A stretch of 64,000 bases of DNA from positions 3,348,001 to 3,412,000 of the forward strand of contig OZ251449.1 of the NCBI GenBank assembly GCA_965242505.1, in the 5' to 3' direction. The notes under the pieces are model-generated. The model ran no database searches, was not told where the DNA came from, and was given only the letters and a program-made list of their open reading frames with translations. This stretch comes from UBA2966 sp965242505 (GTDB lineage Bacteria > Pseudomonadota > Alphaproteobacteria > UBA2966). The translations under genes were made by a program, and so were the position numbers. The first letter of the stretch is position 1. Each line of letters begins with the position of its first letter. Of the stretch, positions 53,173 to 61,793 are shown piece after piece.

Positions 53173-54510
53173 ATGACCGCTGTCTACGATCTCGTCATTC
53201 GGGGCGGGACGCTCGCCACTCCCGGGGGAATCGGGCCGGGCGACGTGGGCGCGCGGAACGGGCGCATCGCCGCGGTCGGCGATCTTTCCCGGGCGGACGC
53301 GGGCGAGGTCATCGACGCGACCGGTCTCCACGTTCTCCCCGGCATCATCGACACGCAGGTCCATTTCCGCGAGCCCGGTAACGAGCGCAAGGAGGATATC
53401 GAAAGCGGCACCCGCGCCGCCGTCATGGGCGGAGTCGCGGCCGTCTTCGAGATGCCCAACACCGACCCGCCGACCACCACGCCGGAGGCCCTGGCCGACA
53501 AGCTGGACCGGGCCGGGGGGCGGGCCTGGTCGGACTATGCGTTCTACGCCGGCGCCACGCCGGAGAACGCGCGGTCTCTCGGCGAGCTCGAGACTCTTCC
53601 GGGATGCTGCGGCGTCAAGATCTTCATGGGCTCCTCGACGGGCGGCCTGCTCGTGCCCGACGACGCCGCGCTGCGGCGTGTGCTGGAGAACTGCCGGCGC
53701 CGCGTCGCGGTCCATGCCGAGGACGAAGATCGGCTGAGGGCCCGGAAGCGTATCGCGTCCGCGGCGGCGCACCCCCGGGCGCATCCCGAATGGCGCGACG
53801 TCGAGACGGCGTTCGGCGCCACGCGGCGGCTGGTCTCGCTCGCGGAGGAGCTGCGCCGCCGGGTGCACGTGCTTCACGTGACCACGGCGGAGGAAGCGGC
53901 CTGGCTCGCCGGCCGCAAGGACGTGGCGAGCGTCGAGGCGACGCCGCAGCATCTGACTCTCGAGGCTCCCGAGTGCTACGACCGCCTGGGCGCCTTCGCG
54001 CAGATGAACCCGCCCGTCCGCGAGGCGCGCCACCGGGACGGTCTCTGGCGGGCCGTGGCGAACGGCGTGGTTGACGTCGTCGGCTCGGATCACGCGCCGC
54101 ACACGCGCGACGAGAAGAACCGGACCTATCCGGACACGCCGTCGGGGATGCCGGGCGTGCAGACCTTGCTGCCCGTGATGCTGAACCACGTCAACGCGGG
54201 ACGGTTGTCGCTCATGCGCCTGGTCGATCTCCTCTGCCACGGGCCGAACCGGTTGTTCGGGATCGTCGGCAAGGGGCGGCTGGCGGTGGGCTACGACGCC
54301 GATTTCACGCTGGTCGACCTCGCGGCGTCGCGCGAGATCACGGACGACTGGATAGCCGCCAAGTGCGGGTGGACCCCCTTCGCCGGCATGACGGTCACGG
54401 GATGGCCGGTCGGGACCGTCGTCCGCGGACGGCCCGCGATGCGGGAGGGCCAGCTCGTCGACGGGCCCTCGGGCCGCGCGATGCGGTTCCACGAAGGCGC
54501 CGGGCCGTAG
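53173..54510 (+). CDS. pyrC: Dihydroorotase
   Basis: The 445-residue amidohydrolase has the metal-binding start GIIDTQVHFREPG, the carboxylated Lys region GVKIFMGSSTGGLL, His in VHAEDEDR and HVLHVTTAEE, and the catalytic Asp in GSDHAPHTRDEK. It cyclises N-carbamoyl-aspartate to dihydroorotate in pyrimidine synthesis. The first metal motif is QVH rather than HVH, which also occurs in other DQVHFREPG-type dihydroorotases, so it is not by itself a defect. ATG 53173 is preferred; GTG 53161 is an alternative. Other allantoinase/hydantoinase-like activities cannot be excluded. Confidence 0.85.
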   Translation: MTAVYDLVIRGGTLATPGGIGPGDVGARNGRIAAVGDLSRADAGEVIDATGLHVLPGIIDTQVHFREPGNERKEDIESGTRAAVMGGVAAVFEMPNTDPPTTTPEALADKLDRAGGRAWSDYAFYAGATPENARSLGELETLPGCCGVKIFMGSSTGGLLVPDDAALRRVLENCRRRVAVHAEDEDRLRARKRIASAAAHPRAHPEWRDVETAFGATRRLVSLAEELRRRVHVLHVTTAEEAAWLAGRKDVASVEATPQHLTLEAPECYDRLGAFAQMNPPVREARHRDGLWRAVANGVVDVVGSDHAPHTRDEKNRTYPDTPSGMPGVQTLLPVMLNHVNAGRLSLMRLVDLLCHGPNRLFGIVGKGRLAVGYDADFTLVDLAASREITDDWIAAKCGWTPFAGMTVTGWPVGTVVRGRPAMREGQLVDGPSGRAMRFHEGAGP

Positions 54511-54519
54511 CCCGCATTC

Positions 54520-54755
54520 CACCCCCCTCCCGACCTCCTCCATTACGTTCTCCCTCTCCCTGGCAGGGGGAGGGTCGGGGTGGGGGTCGCGGCGGCGCGG
54601 CGTATGTTCATCCGGACCCCCCTCCCGACCTCCCCCCTGTCAGGGGGGAGGAGAGCGTGGGTGGCCGGGGGGAAAGAGCATCAATGGCGCCCTCCGTCCC
54701 CCTTCTTGCTCCCTCTCCCTTGCAGGGGGAGGGTCGGGGTGGGGGTCGCGGCCGG
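54520..54755 (+). repeat. Cluster of palindromic intergenic repeats
   Basis: The 393-bp gap between pyrC and the AcuI-like gene contains two type B hairpins (near 54,550-54,592 and 54,707-54,750) and one full type A hairpin (near 54,616-54,655), all in the same orientation. Short unrelated linkers separate them. After 54,755 the gap holds ordinary GC-rich sequence without a recognisable element. Confidence 0.83.
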
Positions 54756-54903
54756 GGGAGGCGCGCGAACGGACCCTGCGGCGCCGCCGTCTCCGGCCCC
54801 GACTCGCGGAACGTCGTGAAACGCCGCGGTTGGCGCGGCGGCCTCGACCGACTACAAATGCGCGGCGGTTCGGCGGCGACAGCGTGGGGGGGCGACCGAT
54901 ACC

Positions 54904-55902
54904 ATGACCGAGACCTTCAGGGCCCTGGTGGCCCGCGAGACCGACGGCAAGGCGGTGTGCGGATTCGAGGATCTGACGGCGGAGGATCTGCCCGGGGACG
55001 GCGACGCCACGATCTCGGTCGCGTACTCGACGCTCAACTACAAGGACGGCCTCGCCGTCAAGGGCAATCGGGGCAAGGTCATGCGGAGTCTTCCGATGGT
55101 TCCGGGCATCGATCTCGCCGGCGTCGTGGAAGAGCCCGGAAACTCCGGCCTCGAACCCGGGGTCGAGGTCGTCGTCACCGGCTGGGGGCTCAGCGAAACG
55201 GCCTGGGGCGGCTATTCGCAGAAGGCGAGGCTGAATTCCGACTGGTTGTTGCCGCTGCCCGAGGGCATCTCGCTGAAGCGCTCGATGGCGATCGGCACCG
55301 CCGGATTCACCGCCATGCTCTCGGTGATGACCCTCGAGCGCATGGGCCTCGAGCCGTCGCGGGGCGAGGTCCTGGTGACCGGCGCGGCGGGCGGCGTCGG
55401 CGGCATCGCCGTCGCGGTCCTCGCGACTCTGGGCTACGACGTCGCGGCCGCGACGGGCCGCGTCGAACAGCGCGGCTATCTCGAAAGCCTGGGCGCTCGA
55501 AGCATCGTCGAGCGCGCGGAGCTCGAAGAGGAAGGCGGCCCCATGCGCAAGGCCCGCTGGGCCGGCGGGGTCGATACGGTCGGCGGTGGGATCCTGGCCA
55601 ATACCATGGCGCAGATCGCGCCCAACGGCGCGATCGCGGTCTGCGGCCTCGCCGCCGGTCCCGACCTGCCCGCCACGGTTATTCCCCTCATCCTGCGCGG
55701 CGTCTCGCTCCTCGGCATCAACTCCGTGCACGTCTCGAACGAGGAGCGCGCGACGGCGTGGAAGCGACTCGCCCGGGAGCTGCCGATGGACCTGCTCGAT
55801 TCCATGACCGAGGTCGCGCCGTTCGCCGACCTGCCCGGCTTGGCCGGCGAGATCCTCGCAGGTCGGGTGCGGGGCCGCACCGTCATCGACGTCAATGCCT
55901 GA
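54904..55902 (+). CDS. acuI: AcuI/YhdH-type acrylyl-CoA reductase-like oxidoreductase
   Basis: This 332-residue medium-chain dehydrogenase lacks zinc ligands. STLNYKDGLA, MVPGIDLAGVVEEPG and the cofactor loop VLVTGAAGGVGGIAVAVLA are characteristic of the YhdH/AcuI group. These enzymes reduce acrylyl-CoA to propionyl-CoA with NADPH (in DMSP and 3-hydroxypropionate metabolism). The substrate here is inferred from the family. The Mct/Meh-like pair 2-5 kb downstream belongs to a related C3/C5-CoA route, which makes the assignment plausible. Confidence 0.83.
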   Translation: MTETFRALVARETDGKAVCGFEDLTAEDLPGDGDATISVAYSTLNYKDGLAVKGNRGKVMRSLPMVPGIDLAGVVEEPGNSGLEPGVEVVVTGWGLSETAWGGYSQKARLNSDWLLPLPEGISLKRSMAIGTAGFTAMLSVMTLERMGLEPSRGEVLVTGAAGGVGGIAVAVLATLGYDVAAATGRVEQRGYLESLGARSIVERAELEEEGGPMRKARWAGGVDTVGGGILANTMAQIAPNGAIAVCGLAAGPDLPATVIPLILRGVSLLGINSVHVSNEERATAWKRLARELPMDLLDSMTEVAPFADLPGLAGEILAGRVRGRTVIDVNA

Positions 55903-55908
55903 AGCGGC

Positions 55909-56673
55909 TCAGACCTCGATCCCGCGGGCGATGAAGAACGGGTTCTCGAACCCCTCCTTGCCGTAGAGCAGGTCGTCGCCGTCGACCGTTCGGACCGAGC
56001 CTCCGGCCGCCGCCAGAACGGCGTGCCCGGCGGCCGTGTCCCACTCCATCGTGCGTCCGAAACGGGGGTAGACGTCGGCCTCGCCGGCGGCCACCAGACA
56101 GAACTTGAGAGAGCTCCCCGCCGCCGTTAACTCCTTGACGGGCAACGCGTCGAGAAACCCCTCGGTGCGCGAGTCGCGGTGGGAGCGGCTGGCGACCACC
56201 GCCAGCCCGTCCTCCGGCGGCGCGCGCGCCGCGACCGCTCTCGCCGGACCGCCGCCCTCCTCGACGAGGACGGCGCCGGGGCCGCCGGCCGCGTACAGAC
56301 GGCGCCGGGCCGGCGCGTAGACCACGCCGAGCGCCGGGCGCCCGTCCTCGATCAGGGCGATGTTGACGGTGAACTCGCCGTTGCGGTCGATGAATTCCCG
56401 CGTTCCGTCGAGCGGGTCCACGAGCCAGAACCTGCCCCCCGAAACGTCGGGGACGTCGCCCGCGGCCACGCGCTCCTCGGCGACGATGGGGATGTCGGGG
56501 GCGAGCCCGGCGAGCCGGGAGACGATGACGTCCTCCGCGCGTTCGTCGGCGGCGGTCACCGGCGACCGGTCGTCTTTCGACCGGACGTCGAAGTCGGATT
56601 CGTAGACGTCCATGATGGCGTCGCCCGCGGCCAGAGCGATGCCGCGCAGCTCCCGGACGATCCCGTCCTTCAA
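55909..56673 (-). CDS. cysQ: 3'(2'),5'-bisphosphate nucleotidase CysQ
   Basis: This 254-residue inositol-monophosphatase-fold enzyme has DPLDGTREFI, the metal-binding EERVAAG region and the C-terminal WDTAAGHAVLAAAGG. CysQ hydrolyses 3'-phosphoadenosine 5'-phosphate, a by-product of sulfate assimilation and sulfotransfer. It is convergent with the AcuI-like gene (6 bp between stops) and downstream of the SDR gene on the same strand, with 49 bp between. Confidence 0.92.
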   Translation of the reverse strand: MKDGIVRELRGIALAAGDAIMDVYESDFDVRSKDDRSPVTAADERAEDVIVSRLAGLAPDIPIVAEERVAAGDVPDVSGGRFWLVDPLDGTREFIDRNGEFTVNIALIEDGRPALGVVYAPARRRLYAAGGPGAVLVEEGGGPARAVAARAPPEDGLAVVASRSHRDSRTEGFLDALPVKELTAAGSSLKFCLVAAGEADVYPRFGRTMEWDTAAGHAVLAAAGGSVRTVDGDDLLYGKEGFENPFFIARGIEV

Positions 56674-56722
56674 GTCCGCCTTCCCGGCCGGGAGTCGCGT
56701 CGGGCGGGGCCGCGGTCCGCCG

Positions 56723-57469
56723 TCACAGGGCGCCGGCCACGTTCAGGTTGGCCCCGGTGACGTACGACGCCTCGTCGGAGAGCAGGAAGAGGACGTTGGA
56801 GGCCACTTCCTCGGGCGTCGCGGCGCGGCCCATCGGTTGACGGCCCGCCAGCTTGGCCACGCGGCCGGGTTCGCCTGACCGCGCGCTCATCTCGGTGTCG
56901 ATCAGGCCGGGCCGGATCGCGTTGACGCGCACGCCGTCGCCCGCGACCTCCTTCGCCAGGCCGATCGTATAGGCGTCGACGGCGCCCTTGGACGCGCCGT
57001 AGTGCGTCCAGTAATGGGCGGCGCCCAGGACCGCGGACATGGAGGACACGTTGACGATGGCGCCCCCGCCGCCCCCGTATTTCGGCAGCATGCGCCTCAG
57101 CGCCTCGCGGCAGCACAGCATGACGCCCGCGACGTTCGTGCGCAGCACGGCCAACATGTCCTCGTAGGGAATTTCGTCGCCCCGGCGGCGGCCCGGGACC
57201 ATGCCCGCGTTGTTGACCAGCGCGGTCACGGGACCGAGGGCCCGGTCCACCTCGTCGAACAGCTGGACGACGTCCCGCTCTCGCGAGACGTCGGCGCCCA
57301 CGGCGACCGCCTTGCCGCCGCCGGAGACGATCCGGTCGGCCACGGCCCCCGCCTTCTCGGCGTCGCTCAGGTAGTTGACGCAGACGGCGTAGCCGCACGC
57401 CGCGCCGGCGAGCGCCGTCGCTTCCCCGATCCCGCGGCTTGCGCCCGTGACGACCAGTACTCCCGTCAT
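56723..57469 (-). CDS. SDR family oxidoreductase
   Basis: This 248-residue classical SDR has TGASRGIGEAT near the N-terminus, NNAGMVPGRR, the catalytic YGASKGAVDAY Tyr/Lys and NVSSMSAV Ser, and ends TGANLNVAGAL. It resembles the 3-oxoacyl-ACP reductase/glucose dehydrogenase-like group. ATG at 57469 is chosen; a longer frame from 57532 adds Arg-rich sequence without similarity. The 614-bp region upstream of it is packed with palindromic repeats. Confidence 0.85.
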   Translation of the reverse strand: MTGVLVVTGASRGIGEATALAGAACGYAVCVNYLSDAEKAGAVADRIVSGGGKAVAVGADVSRERDVVQLFDEVDRALGPVTALVNNAGMVPGRRRGDEIPYEDMLAVLRTNVAGVMLCCREALRRMLPKYGGGGGAIVNVSSMSAVLGAAHYWTHYGASKGAVDAYTIGLAKEVAGDGVRVNAIRPGLIDTEMSARSGEPGRVAKLAGRQPMGRAATPEEVASNVLFLLSDEASYVTGANLNVAGAL

Positions 57470-57574
57470 GTCGTCCCCTCGACGACGCCTCCATCCGGAC
57501 GCGAGTGGACCACCGGCGGCGGAAAGGGTCAAGGCGACCCGCGTCCCGGACCCGAGCCGTCATCCCCCGGCGCG

Positions 57575-57960
57575 ACCCCCACCCCGACGAGGAGGGAGCC
57601 ATCCACACTCCTCCCCCCTGGCCACCCATGTTCCTCCCCCCTGACCATTCATACTCCTCCCCCACGCCGCGCGAACTGTTCCGCCTGCAAGCATGCTCCT
57701 CCCCTCTGACCATTCACACTCCTCCCCCCTGACAGGGGGGAGGTCGGGAGGGGGGTCCGCCGCGGTCCCGCAACGCCGCTCGCGCTCCTCCCCTTGGCGC
57801 GACCCCCACCCCGACCCTCCCCCTGACCATCCACACTCCTCCCCCCTGACAGGGGGGAGGTCGGGAGGGGGGCGGATCGTGCGGATTGGCTCGCCGGTGA
57901 CCCCCACCCCGACCCTCCCCCTGCAAGGGAGAGGGAGAAGAAGGGGGACGGAGGGGGGCG
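57575..57960 (-). repeat. Dense palindromic repeat array with tandem half-sites
   Basis: This is the largest repeat cluster in the window, filling most of the 614-bp gap 57,470-58,083. Four successive half-units (CTCCTCCCCCCTGGCCACCC, then CTCCCCCCTGACCATTCATA and variants) lead into a full type A hairpin near 57,717-57,760. A truncated type B unit follows near 57,800-57,828, another full type A near 57,837-57,876 and a type B near 57,899-57,940. Half-units have lost the GGGGGGAGG arm. No gene was seen. Confidence 0.88.
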
Positions 57961-58083
57961 GATCGCGGCCGCGCGGCGCCTCGTATGCGCCGAACCAGGA
58001 CGCTTCGTTTGAAAAGCCGGGCGCCGCCGTTATGATGCCGCCGCGCTCCGCGCGCGCGGTGGGCAGATCACGCCGGCAGTCCC

Positions 58084-59319
58084 ATGAACCGTATCCTCGA
58101 AGGCCTTCGCGTCGTCGAAGGCTCCGCCTTCATCGCCGCTCCGCTCGGCGGCATGACCCTGGCCCAGATGGGCGCCGACGTGATCCGCTTCGATCCCATC
58201 GGCGGCGGCCTCGACTGGAACCGCTGGCCGGTCACCGGCGACGGGGCCTCGCTCTACTGGGCCGGGCTGAACAAGGGCAAGCGCTCGATCGCCATCGACC
58301 TGCGCGAGGAGGAAGGGCGGGAGCTGGCGCGCGCGCTGATCACGGCTCCCGGCGAGAACGGCGGGCTGTTCCTGACGAATTTCCCGCTCTCCGGCTGGCT
58401 CTCCTACGACCTGCTCCGGTCGCGGCGCGGCGATCTCATCGCCATGAACGTCCTGGGCCACAACGACGGGTCGTCCGCCGTCGACTACACGGTCAACTGC
58501 GCCGTCGGATATCCCTACGCCACGGGAGACGCCCGCCGGGACGCGCCGATCAATCACGTCTTCCCCGCCTGGGACGCGGTGTGCGGGGTCACCGCGGCCG
58601 CCGGCCTCCTCGCCGCCGAACGCCATCGCCGCCTGACCGGAGAGGGCCAGCGCGTCAAGCTGGCGCTCTCCGACGTGGCCTATGCGATGGTCGGGAACCT
58701 CGGGCACATCGCCGAGGCCCGAATCGAGGGGGAGGCCCGCCCGCCCCACGGCAACGACCTCTACGGCGCCTACGGACGCGACTTCGGGACGCGCGACGGC
58801 AGGCGCGTCATGGTCGTCGCGATCACCCGGCGGCAGTGGACCGGGCTCGTGAAGGCCCTGGGCGTCGAGGAGGAGATGGCGCGCATCGAGGCGCTCTCGG
58901 GCCGGAACCTGGACAGGGAAGGGGACCGGTTCGAGGCGCGCGACGCCATCACCGCCGCGGTCCGGCCATGGTTCGAGGCGCGCACCCTGGCCGAGATCGA
59001 GGCGGCCTTCGACGGCGCCGGCGTTTGCTGGGGGGTCTATCGGGACTTCCTGGAGATGGTGGAGGACGACCCGCGATGCTCGCCGGCCAATCCCATGTTC
59101 GAGGAGATCGAGCAGCCGGGGGTGGGGCGTTATCTCGCGCCGGGCTCGCCGCTGGAGTTCGGGGCGTCGCCCCGCGCGCCCGTCGAGCCGGCGCCGCGCC
59201 TCGGCGAGCACACCGACGAGGTTCTGGGCTCGATCCTGGGGCTCGGCGACGGCCCGATCGGCGATCTGCGCGATCGCGGGATCGTCGCCGGCCCGATCGG
59301 CGAACCGGCGCGGGGATGA
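58084..59319 (+). CDS. mct: Family III CoA-transferase, 2-methylfumaryl-CoA isomerase (Mct)-like
   Basis: The 411-residue CaiB/BaiF protein begins with RVVEGSAFIAAPLGGMTLAQ and RFDPIGGGLDWNRWP, a wording very close to my recollection of Chloroflexus Mct. The catalytic Asp is D164 in VFPAWDAV. Mct moves CoA within mesaconyl-CoA from C1 to C4 in the 3-hydroxypropionate bicycle. The following gene is a Meh-like hydratase 18 bp downstream, which strengthens the call. Otherwise it could be another intermolecular family III CoA-transferase. It is likely cytoplasmic. The symbol rests on memory of the family. Confidence 0.65.
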   Translation: MNRILEGLRVVEGSAFIAAPLGGMTLAQMGADVIRFDPIGGGLDWNRWPVTGDGASLYWAGLNKGKRSIAIDLREEEGRELARALITAPGENGGLFLTNFPLSGWLSYDLLRSRRGDLIAMNVLGHNDGSSAVDYTVNCAVGYPYATGDARRDAPINHVFPAWDAVCGVTAAAGLLAAERHRRLTGEGQRVKLALSDVAYAMVGNLGHIAEARIEGEARPPHGNDLYGAYGRDFGTRDGRRVMVVAITRRQWTGLVKALGVEEEMARIEALSGRNLDREGDRFEARDAITAAVRPWFEARTLAEIEAAFDGAGVCWGVYRDFLEMVEDDPRCSPANPMFEEIEQPGVGRYLAPGSPLEFGASPRAPVEPAPRLGEHTDEVLGSILGLGDGPIGDLRDRGIVAGPIGEPARG

Positions 59320-59337
59320 ACGTGAGCGGGGGTGGAC

Positions 59338-60219
59338 ATGAACATGGAACGTGAACGGGACGCGGCCGTGAGCGCCGCCGAACGGCCCTATACGGACTGG
59401 ATCGGGAACACGCGGACGGTCGAGGACTACATCTCGCCCACCCCGGCCCGCCTCCTGCAGATGACCCTCGACGACACGGCGGCCCCGATCGGGAACGGCG
59501 ACCCCCTGCCGCCGATCTGGCACTGGTGCTATTTCCCCGAGGCCGCGCCCCAGGCGACTCTCGGTCCGGACGGCCACGCGCCCCGCGGCGGGTTCCTGCC
59601 GCCCGTGGCGCTGCCCCGCCGCATGTTCGCCGGCGGGCGGCTGACGTTCCCGGCGCCGCTCCGCGTCGGCGCGCCAGCCCGCCAGACCGCCCGGATCGCG
59701 AGCGTCGTCGAGAAGGAGGGGCGTTCGGGGCGGCTGTGCTTCGTCACCGTGCGCTACGCCACGGAGCAGGACGGCGCGGTGCGGATCGAGGAGGAACGCG
59801 ATTTCGTCTACCGCGGGGAGGGCGCCGCGCCGTCGGCGCCGGAGCCGGTCGCGCCGCCCGACGCGCCCCCGGGCGCGTGGTCGCGCACCGTGGCGCCGGA
59901 CCCGGTGATGCTGTTCCGCTATTCGGCGCTGACCTTCAACGGACACCGCATCCATTACGACCGGCCCTACGTCACGGAGGTCGAGCGCTACCCCGGCCTG
60001 ATCGTCCACGGCCCCCTGATCGCGACCTTGCTGCTCGAGGTCGTGCGCCTCAACCAGGAGCGGCCGGTGGCGGCCTTCTCCTTCCGGGCGCGGGCGCCGC
60101 TCTTCGACATGGCGCCGTTCCGCGTCGTCGCGACGCCGGGCGCGGGCGACGACGTGGATCTGAAGGCGGAAGGACCCGACGGCGCGGTCGCCATGCAGGC
60201 CGCCGCGACGCTGGGGTGA
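59338..60219 (+). CDS. meh: MaoC/HTD2-like hydratase, mesaconyl-C4-CoA hydratase (Meh)-like
   Basis: The 293-residue protein has an N-terminal FAS1-like/HTD2 hydratase domain (DYISPTPARLLQMTLD) and a C-terminal hot-dog domain with RYSALTFNGHRIHYDRPYV and VHGPLIATLL, the catalytic region of HTD2/Meh hydratases. Meh hydrates mesaconyl-C4-CoA to (S)-citramalyl-CoA. The arrangement after an Mct-like gene supports this, but hydroxyacyl-thioester dehydratases of other pathways look alike. ATG 59338 is chosen because GGGGG lies 6 bp upstream; GTG 59332 and ATG 59344 are alternatives. Confidence 0.65.
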   Translation: MNMERERDAAVSAAERPYTDWIGNTRTVEDYISPTPARLLQMTLDDTAAPIGNGDPLPPIWHWCYFPEAAPQATLGPDGHAPRGGFLPPVALPRRMFAGGRLTFPAPLRVGAPARQTARIASVVEKEGRSGRLCFVTVRYATEQDGAVRIEEERDFVYRGEGAAPSAPEPVAPPDAPPGAWSRTVAPDPVMLFRYSALTFNGHRIHYDRPYVTEVERYPGLIVHGPLIATLLLEVVRLNQERPVAAFSFRARAPLFDMAPFRVVATPGAGDDVDLKAEGPDGAVAMQAAATLG

Positions 60220-60222
60220 ACG

Positions 60223-61110
60223 TCACTTCTCGCGGCTCCTCGGCGCCGGGCCGCCGAGCGGGATCGTCATCAGGTCCTCGCCGAAGAACAGGTTTCCCTC
60301 GTAGATCCCGCTCATGTCGCGCAGCACCTTCTCGCGCAGGCCGGGTTCGTCCATCTGCTTCAGGACGTGGCTGACGACGAGGTTCTTCACGCCGGCAGCC
60401 TGGCCGATCTCCGCGGCCTCCATGTGGCCGGCCACGCCCTTGGCGAAGGCCTTGCTGGGCTCCGTGCCCGACAGGTAGTGGGTCATGTGGACCATGACGT
60501 CGGCGCCTTTCGCGAGCTTCTTCATGGCGTTGCAGGGGCCGCAGTCGCCCGAGTACACGAACGAGCCGGCGTCGGCGTCGAGCCGGAAGCCGTAGGAGAC
60601 CAGGTACGGCTGCACGTGCGGCACCGAGGCCGCGCGCACGGTCCAGCCGTTCCCCTCGATCGTCTGGCCGGAGCGGATCTCGGCGACCTCCGGCCGGGGT
60701 TTCTCGCGCGTCCCCGCGCCGCCGCGCGATTCGTACACGTCGATCGAGAGCCGGTGCCTGGTGCGGGCCTCGAGATCGGGGCCGAACATGCCGTTCTCGC
60801 CGATGATCGCCTGGGTCATGCGCCTGGTGTGCGGCGGGCCGTAGACCTTGAGTTCCGGGATCTCCCCCGCGCCCTGGTCCCAGCGGGTCATCAGCAGGCG
60901 CGCGTAGTCGAGGCAGTGGTCGTAGTGCAGATGGCTGAAGAACACGTGGGTCACGTCGACCGCGCGCTTGCCGGCCTCCATCAGGCGGTGGTGGGCCCCG
61001 GGTCCGTGGTCGAAGAGGATGAGGTCGTCGCCGACCTCGACCATGTAGCCGGAGCTCATGCGCTCGAGCGACGGCGCCGGCGTCCCCGTTCCGAGCAGCG
61101 TGATCTTCAT
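60223..61110 (-). CDS. MBL-fold metallohydrolase (RNase Z-like)
   Basis: The 295-residue protein has the motif SHLHYDHCLDYA (H60, H62, D64, H65), a start MKITLLGTGTPAPSLERMSS like RNase Z/arylsulfatase-type MBL proteins, the phosphate/metal Asp in VYSGDCGPC and a late VVSHVLKQ histidine. Substrates of such proteins range from tRNA 3' ends to phosphodiesters and organic sulfates. RNase Z is typically longer or differs in the exosite, so a general MBL label is safer. It converges on the Meh-like gene. Confidence 0.78.
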   Translation of the reverse strand: MKITLLGTGTPAPSLERMSSGYMVEVGDDLILFDHGPGAHHRLMEAGKRAVDVTHVFFSHLHYDHCLDYARLLMTRWDQGAGEIPELKVYGPPHTRRMTQAIIGENGMFGPDLEARTRHRLSIDVYESRGGAGTREKPRPEVAEIRSGQTIEGNGWTVRAASVPHVQPYLVSYGFRLDADAGSFVYSGDCGPCNAMKKLAKGADVMVHMTHYLSGTEPSKAFAKGVAGHMEAAEIGQAAGVKNLVVSHVLKQMDEPGLREKVLRDMSGIYEGNLFFGEDLMTIPLGGPAPRSREK

Positions 61111-61279
61111 CCCTCGTCGCCCTCCCCACGCCAGGCGGCCCGATGTCCCGGCACTATCCAGGGCCGGTCGCGGGCGCGCAAGGCCGCGCGCGAGATTCCG
61201 TCGCCGGCGGGCGACACGACGGCCGATCCGTGTCACGATGAGGCCCATCGCGACTCGCCGGACGACAGGGAGGACGGTC

Positions 61280-61576
61280 ATGGCTACCTACATCGTGTTG
61301 TCGAGATTCACTCGGCAGGGCATCCGCGACATCAAGGACTCGCCCAAACGGCTCGCCGGGGCCAAGCGGCTCGCCAGGAGCCTCGGGGGCCGGATCCGTT
61401 CGTTTCACATGACGATGGGGTCCTGCGATGCGGTCGCCGTGCTCGAGTTGCCGGACGACGACGCGGCTGCGTCCTTCGCGCTCCAGATGGGGCGCGCGGG
61501 AAACGTCAGCACCGAGACGCTCAAGGCGTTCTCCGAGGCCGACTACCGGAAGATCGTCAACGGCCTGCCGAAGTAG
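61280..61576 (+). CDS. GYD-domain protein
   Basis: This 98-residue small ferredoxin-fold-like protein starts MATYIVLSRFTRQGIRDIKD, has the middle MTMGSCDAVAVLELPDD and ends FSEADYRKIVNGLPK, matching the GYD family of small cytoplasmic proteins. No function is established for the family. ATG at 61280 follows AGGGAGGACGGTC. It is divergent from the MBL hydrolase and upstream of a palindromic repeat and the selenoprotein pair. Confidence 0.75.
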   Translation: MATYIVLSRFTRQGIRDIKDSPKRLAGAKRLARSLGGRIRSFHMTMGSCDAVAVLELPDDDAAASFALQMGRAGNVSTETLKAFSEADYRKIVNGLPK

Positions 61577-61584
61577 CCCCCCGG

Positions 61585-61680
61585 CGCGACCTCCGCCCTG
61601 GCCCTCCCCCTGCCAGGGGGAGGGAGCTATTGATACTCCTCCCCCATAACAGGGGGGAGGTCGGGAGGGGGGTGGACCGC
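61585..61680. repeat. Palindromic intergenic repeats
   Basis: A degenerate type B hairpin (CTCCCCCTGCCAGGGGGAGG, 61,601-61,625) is followed by a type A unit whose loop reads CATAACAGG (about 61,636-61,674). They lie in the 217-bp gap upstream of the first GrdB-family gene. Confidence 0.8.
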
Positions 61681-61793
61681 GGCCCCGCAACGCCTCGCCG
61701 GCGCCGGGTTGACACGCTTCGGCCCGGGACGTACCTACGCGGCTTGGACCCGCGCGCCGCCGCCGCGGCGCCGAGACCCCGAAAGGCTCGATC

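Noticed and set aside
53320..53380. Inactive dihydroorotase because of QVH in place of HVH
   Set aside because: DQVHFREPG-type motifs are found in many dihydroorotases, and the other catalytic residues are present.
57575..57960. CRISPR array
   Set aside because: The repeated units are G/C-tract hairpins with variable, very short linkers, not uniform repeats with unique 30-40-bp spacers; no cas genes are present.
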